This document shows, piece after piece, positions 41,002-41,483 of a DNA stretch of 41,483 nucleotides. Made by a program: the position numbers and the translations under genes. The number at the start of each line of letters is the position of its first letter. The first letter of the stretch is position 1. Origin of the DNA: a virus; the IMG/VR virus record IMGVR_UViG_3300042325_000659, positions 1 to 41,483 of that record; one strand, 5' to 3'. Below the pieces are notes generated by a model. That model had not been told where the DNA came from. It made no database searches and saw only the letters and a program-made list of their open reading frames with translations.

Positions 41002-41483
41002 TTGATTAATTTAAATGATATAACAATTTGTGTAGTCGATTGCAAGAACTATAACAATGCTGCAAAATCAATAATTCATTGTTTTTCAGATTGTGGAATT
41101 TCTTTCAATAAAGCAATTTATTTTTCAGACATAAAACATTATAAGTTAAAAGAATATGGTATTGAATATGTAAACATAAATAAAATATCGTCTGCTAGAG
41201 AATACGATAATTTTATGATCAAAGAATTTCCAAAATACATAGAAACAAAATTTGCATTAATTGTTCAACACGATGGTTTAATTTATAAACCAGAAAAATG
41301 GACAGATGATTTTTTAAAATATGATTACATTGGTGCTACTTGGCCTCATTCTCCAAATGGCATAAACCATGTTGGTAACGGTGGATTTTCTTTAAGATCA
41401 AAAGCGTTTATGGATCAAGCATCAAAAATTATTGGCGACCTATATTGTGATCATGCTGAAGATGTTTTCTTGTGCTGTACAAT
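41002..41483 (+). CDS. DUF5672-like glycosyltransferase (3' end beyond window)
   Basis: 160 visible codons from a TTG start with GGAG 4 nt upstream; the frame runs to the window edge. FALIVQHDGLIYKPEKW, then FLKYDYIGATW and HVGNGGFSLRSKAF are the acidic metal site and acceptor-side motif of DUF5672 transferases found in phage and bacterial glycan loci. No ATG is available in frame nearby, so the TTG start is likely but not certain. Divergent from the 40926 operon. Confidence 0.82.
   Translation, partial: MINLNDITICVVDCKNYNNAAKSIIHCFSDCGISFNKAIYFSDIKHYKLKEYGIEYVNINKISSAREYDNFMIKEFPKYIETKFALIVQHDGLIYKPEKWTDDFLKYDYIGATWPHSPNGINHVGNGGFSLRSKAFMDQASKIIGDLYCDHAEDVFLCCT

Overview
The window is a stretch of an AT-rich (roughly 30% GC by eye), densely packed dsDNA bacteriophage genome, probably a large tailed phage. 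Genes overlap by ATGA or TAATG junctions, and most of the 41 kb is transcribed from the minus strand as long polycistrons. The content is phage-like: PhoH, a full replication and recombination module, nucleotide-metabolism genes, HNH endonucleases, inteins, many tiny ORFs and many glycosyltransferases. No structural, packaging or tRNA genes lie in this window. The genetic code is standard (TGA works as stop). The host cannot be named; a B12-dependent ribonucleotide reductase implies a host with access to cobalamin.

Layout (minus strand unless stated). 1-4257: three GT4-type glycosyltransferases and PhoH. 4259-17257: replication block with SSB, a bacterial-type DNA polymerase III alpha split into two genes (9078-7165 and 6261-4639) around a DnaQ exonuclease and a small protein, a NUDIX hydrolase, a Cas4/AddB-like nuclease, dNMP kinase, DnaG-like primase, DnaB-like helicase, a small PD-(D/E)XK-type nuclease and RecA. 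RecA carries an intein with class 3 features in its P-loop. 17250-19845: a chain of small, mostly unknown or zinc-ribbon proteins joined by start/stop overlaps. 19847-23246: GT10-like fucosyltransferase, a 33-residue basic peptide, class II ribonucleotide reductase and its structured-looking leader. 23247-28320: a GT-A-like enzyme, small membrane proteins, a papain-like protease whose active-site Cys is the +1 residue of a second intein, and a secreted protein. 28360-33341: ThyX, a GT4 enzyme, peptide deformylase, small proteins and an HNH gene with its ribosome-binding site in a hairpin. 33388-36394: an HNH domain fused in frame to a membrane protein with its own internal start, a sulfotransferase, a GT4 enzyme, a zinc-finger peptide and a GNAT acetyltransferase.

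At about 36.4 kb the direction changes. A + strand ORF is followed by about 300 nt that look like a structured non-coding RNA. From 37.36 to 40.06 kb a + strand operon carries a cytidylyltransferase, two GT-A-like transferases, a HAD phosphatase and a SAM methyltransferase. A short minus operon follows (40926-40052), and a truncated + strand DUF5672-like transferase runs off the right edge.

The genes fall into three programmes: autonomous DNA replication with a bacterial-style replisome; dNTP supply (RNR, ThyX, dNMP kinase, NUDIX); and an unusually large set of sugar, sulfo and methyl transferases that could modify virion or host-surface glycans. The most notable observations are the two active-site inteins with different fates, the split Pol III alpha, the candidate RNA at 36.7-37.0 kb, the HNH-membrane protein fusion with a retained internal start, and several short genes identified by start/stop coupling.
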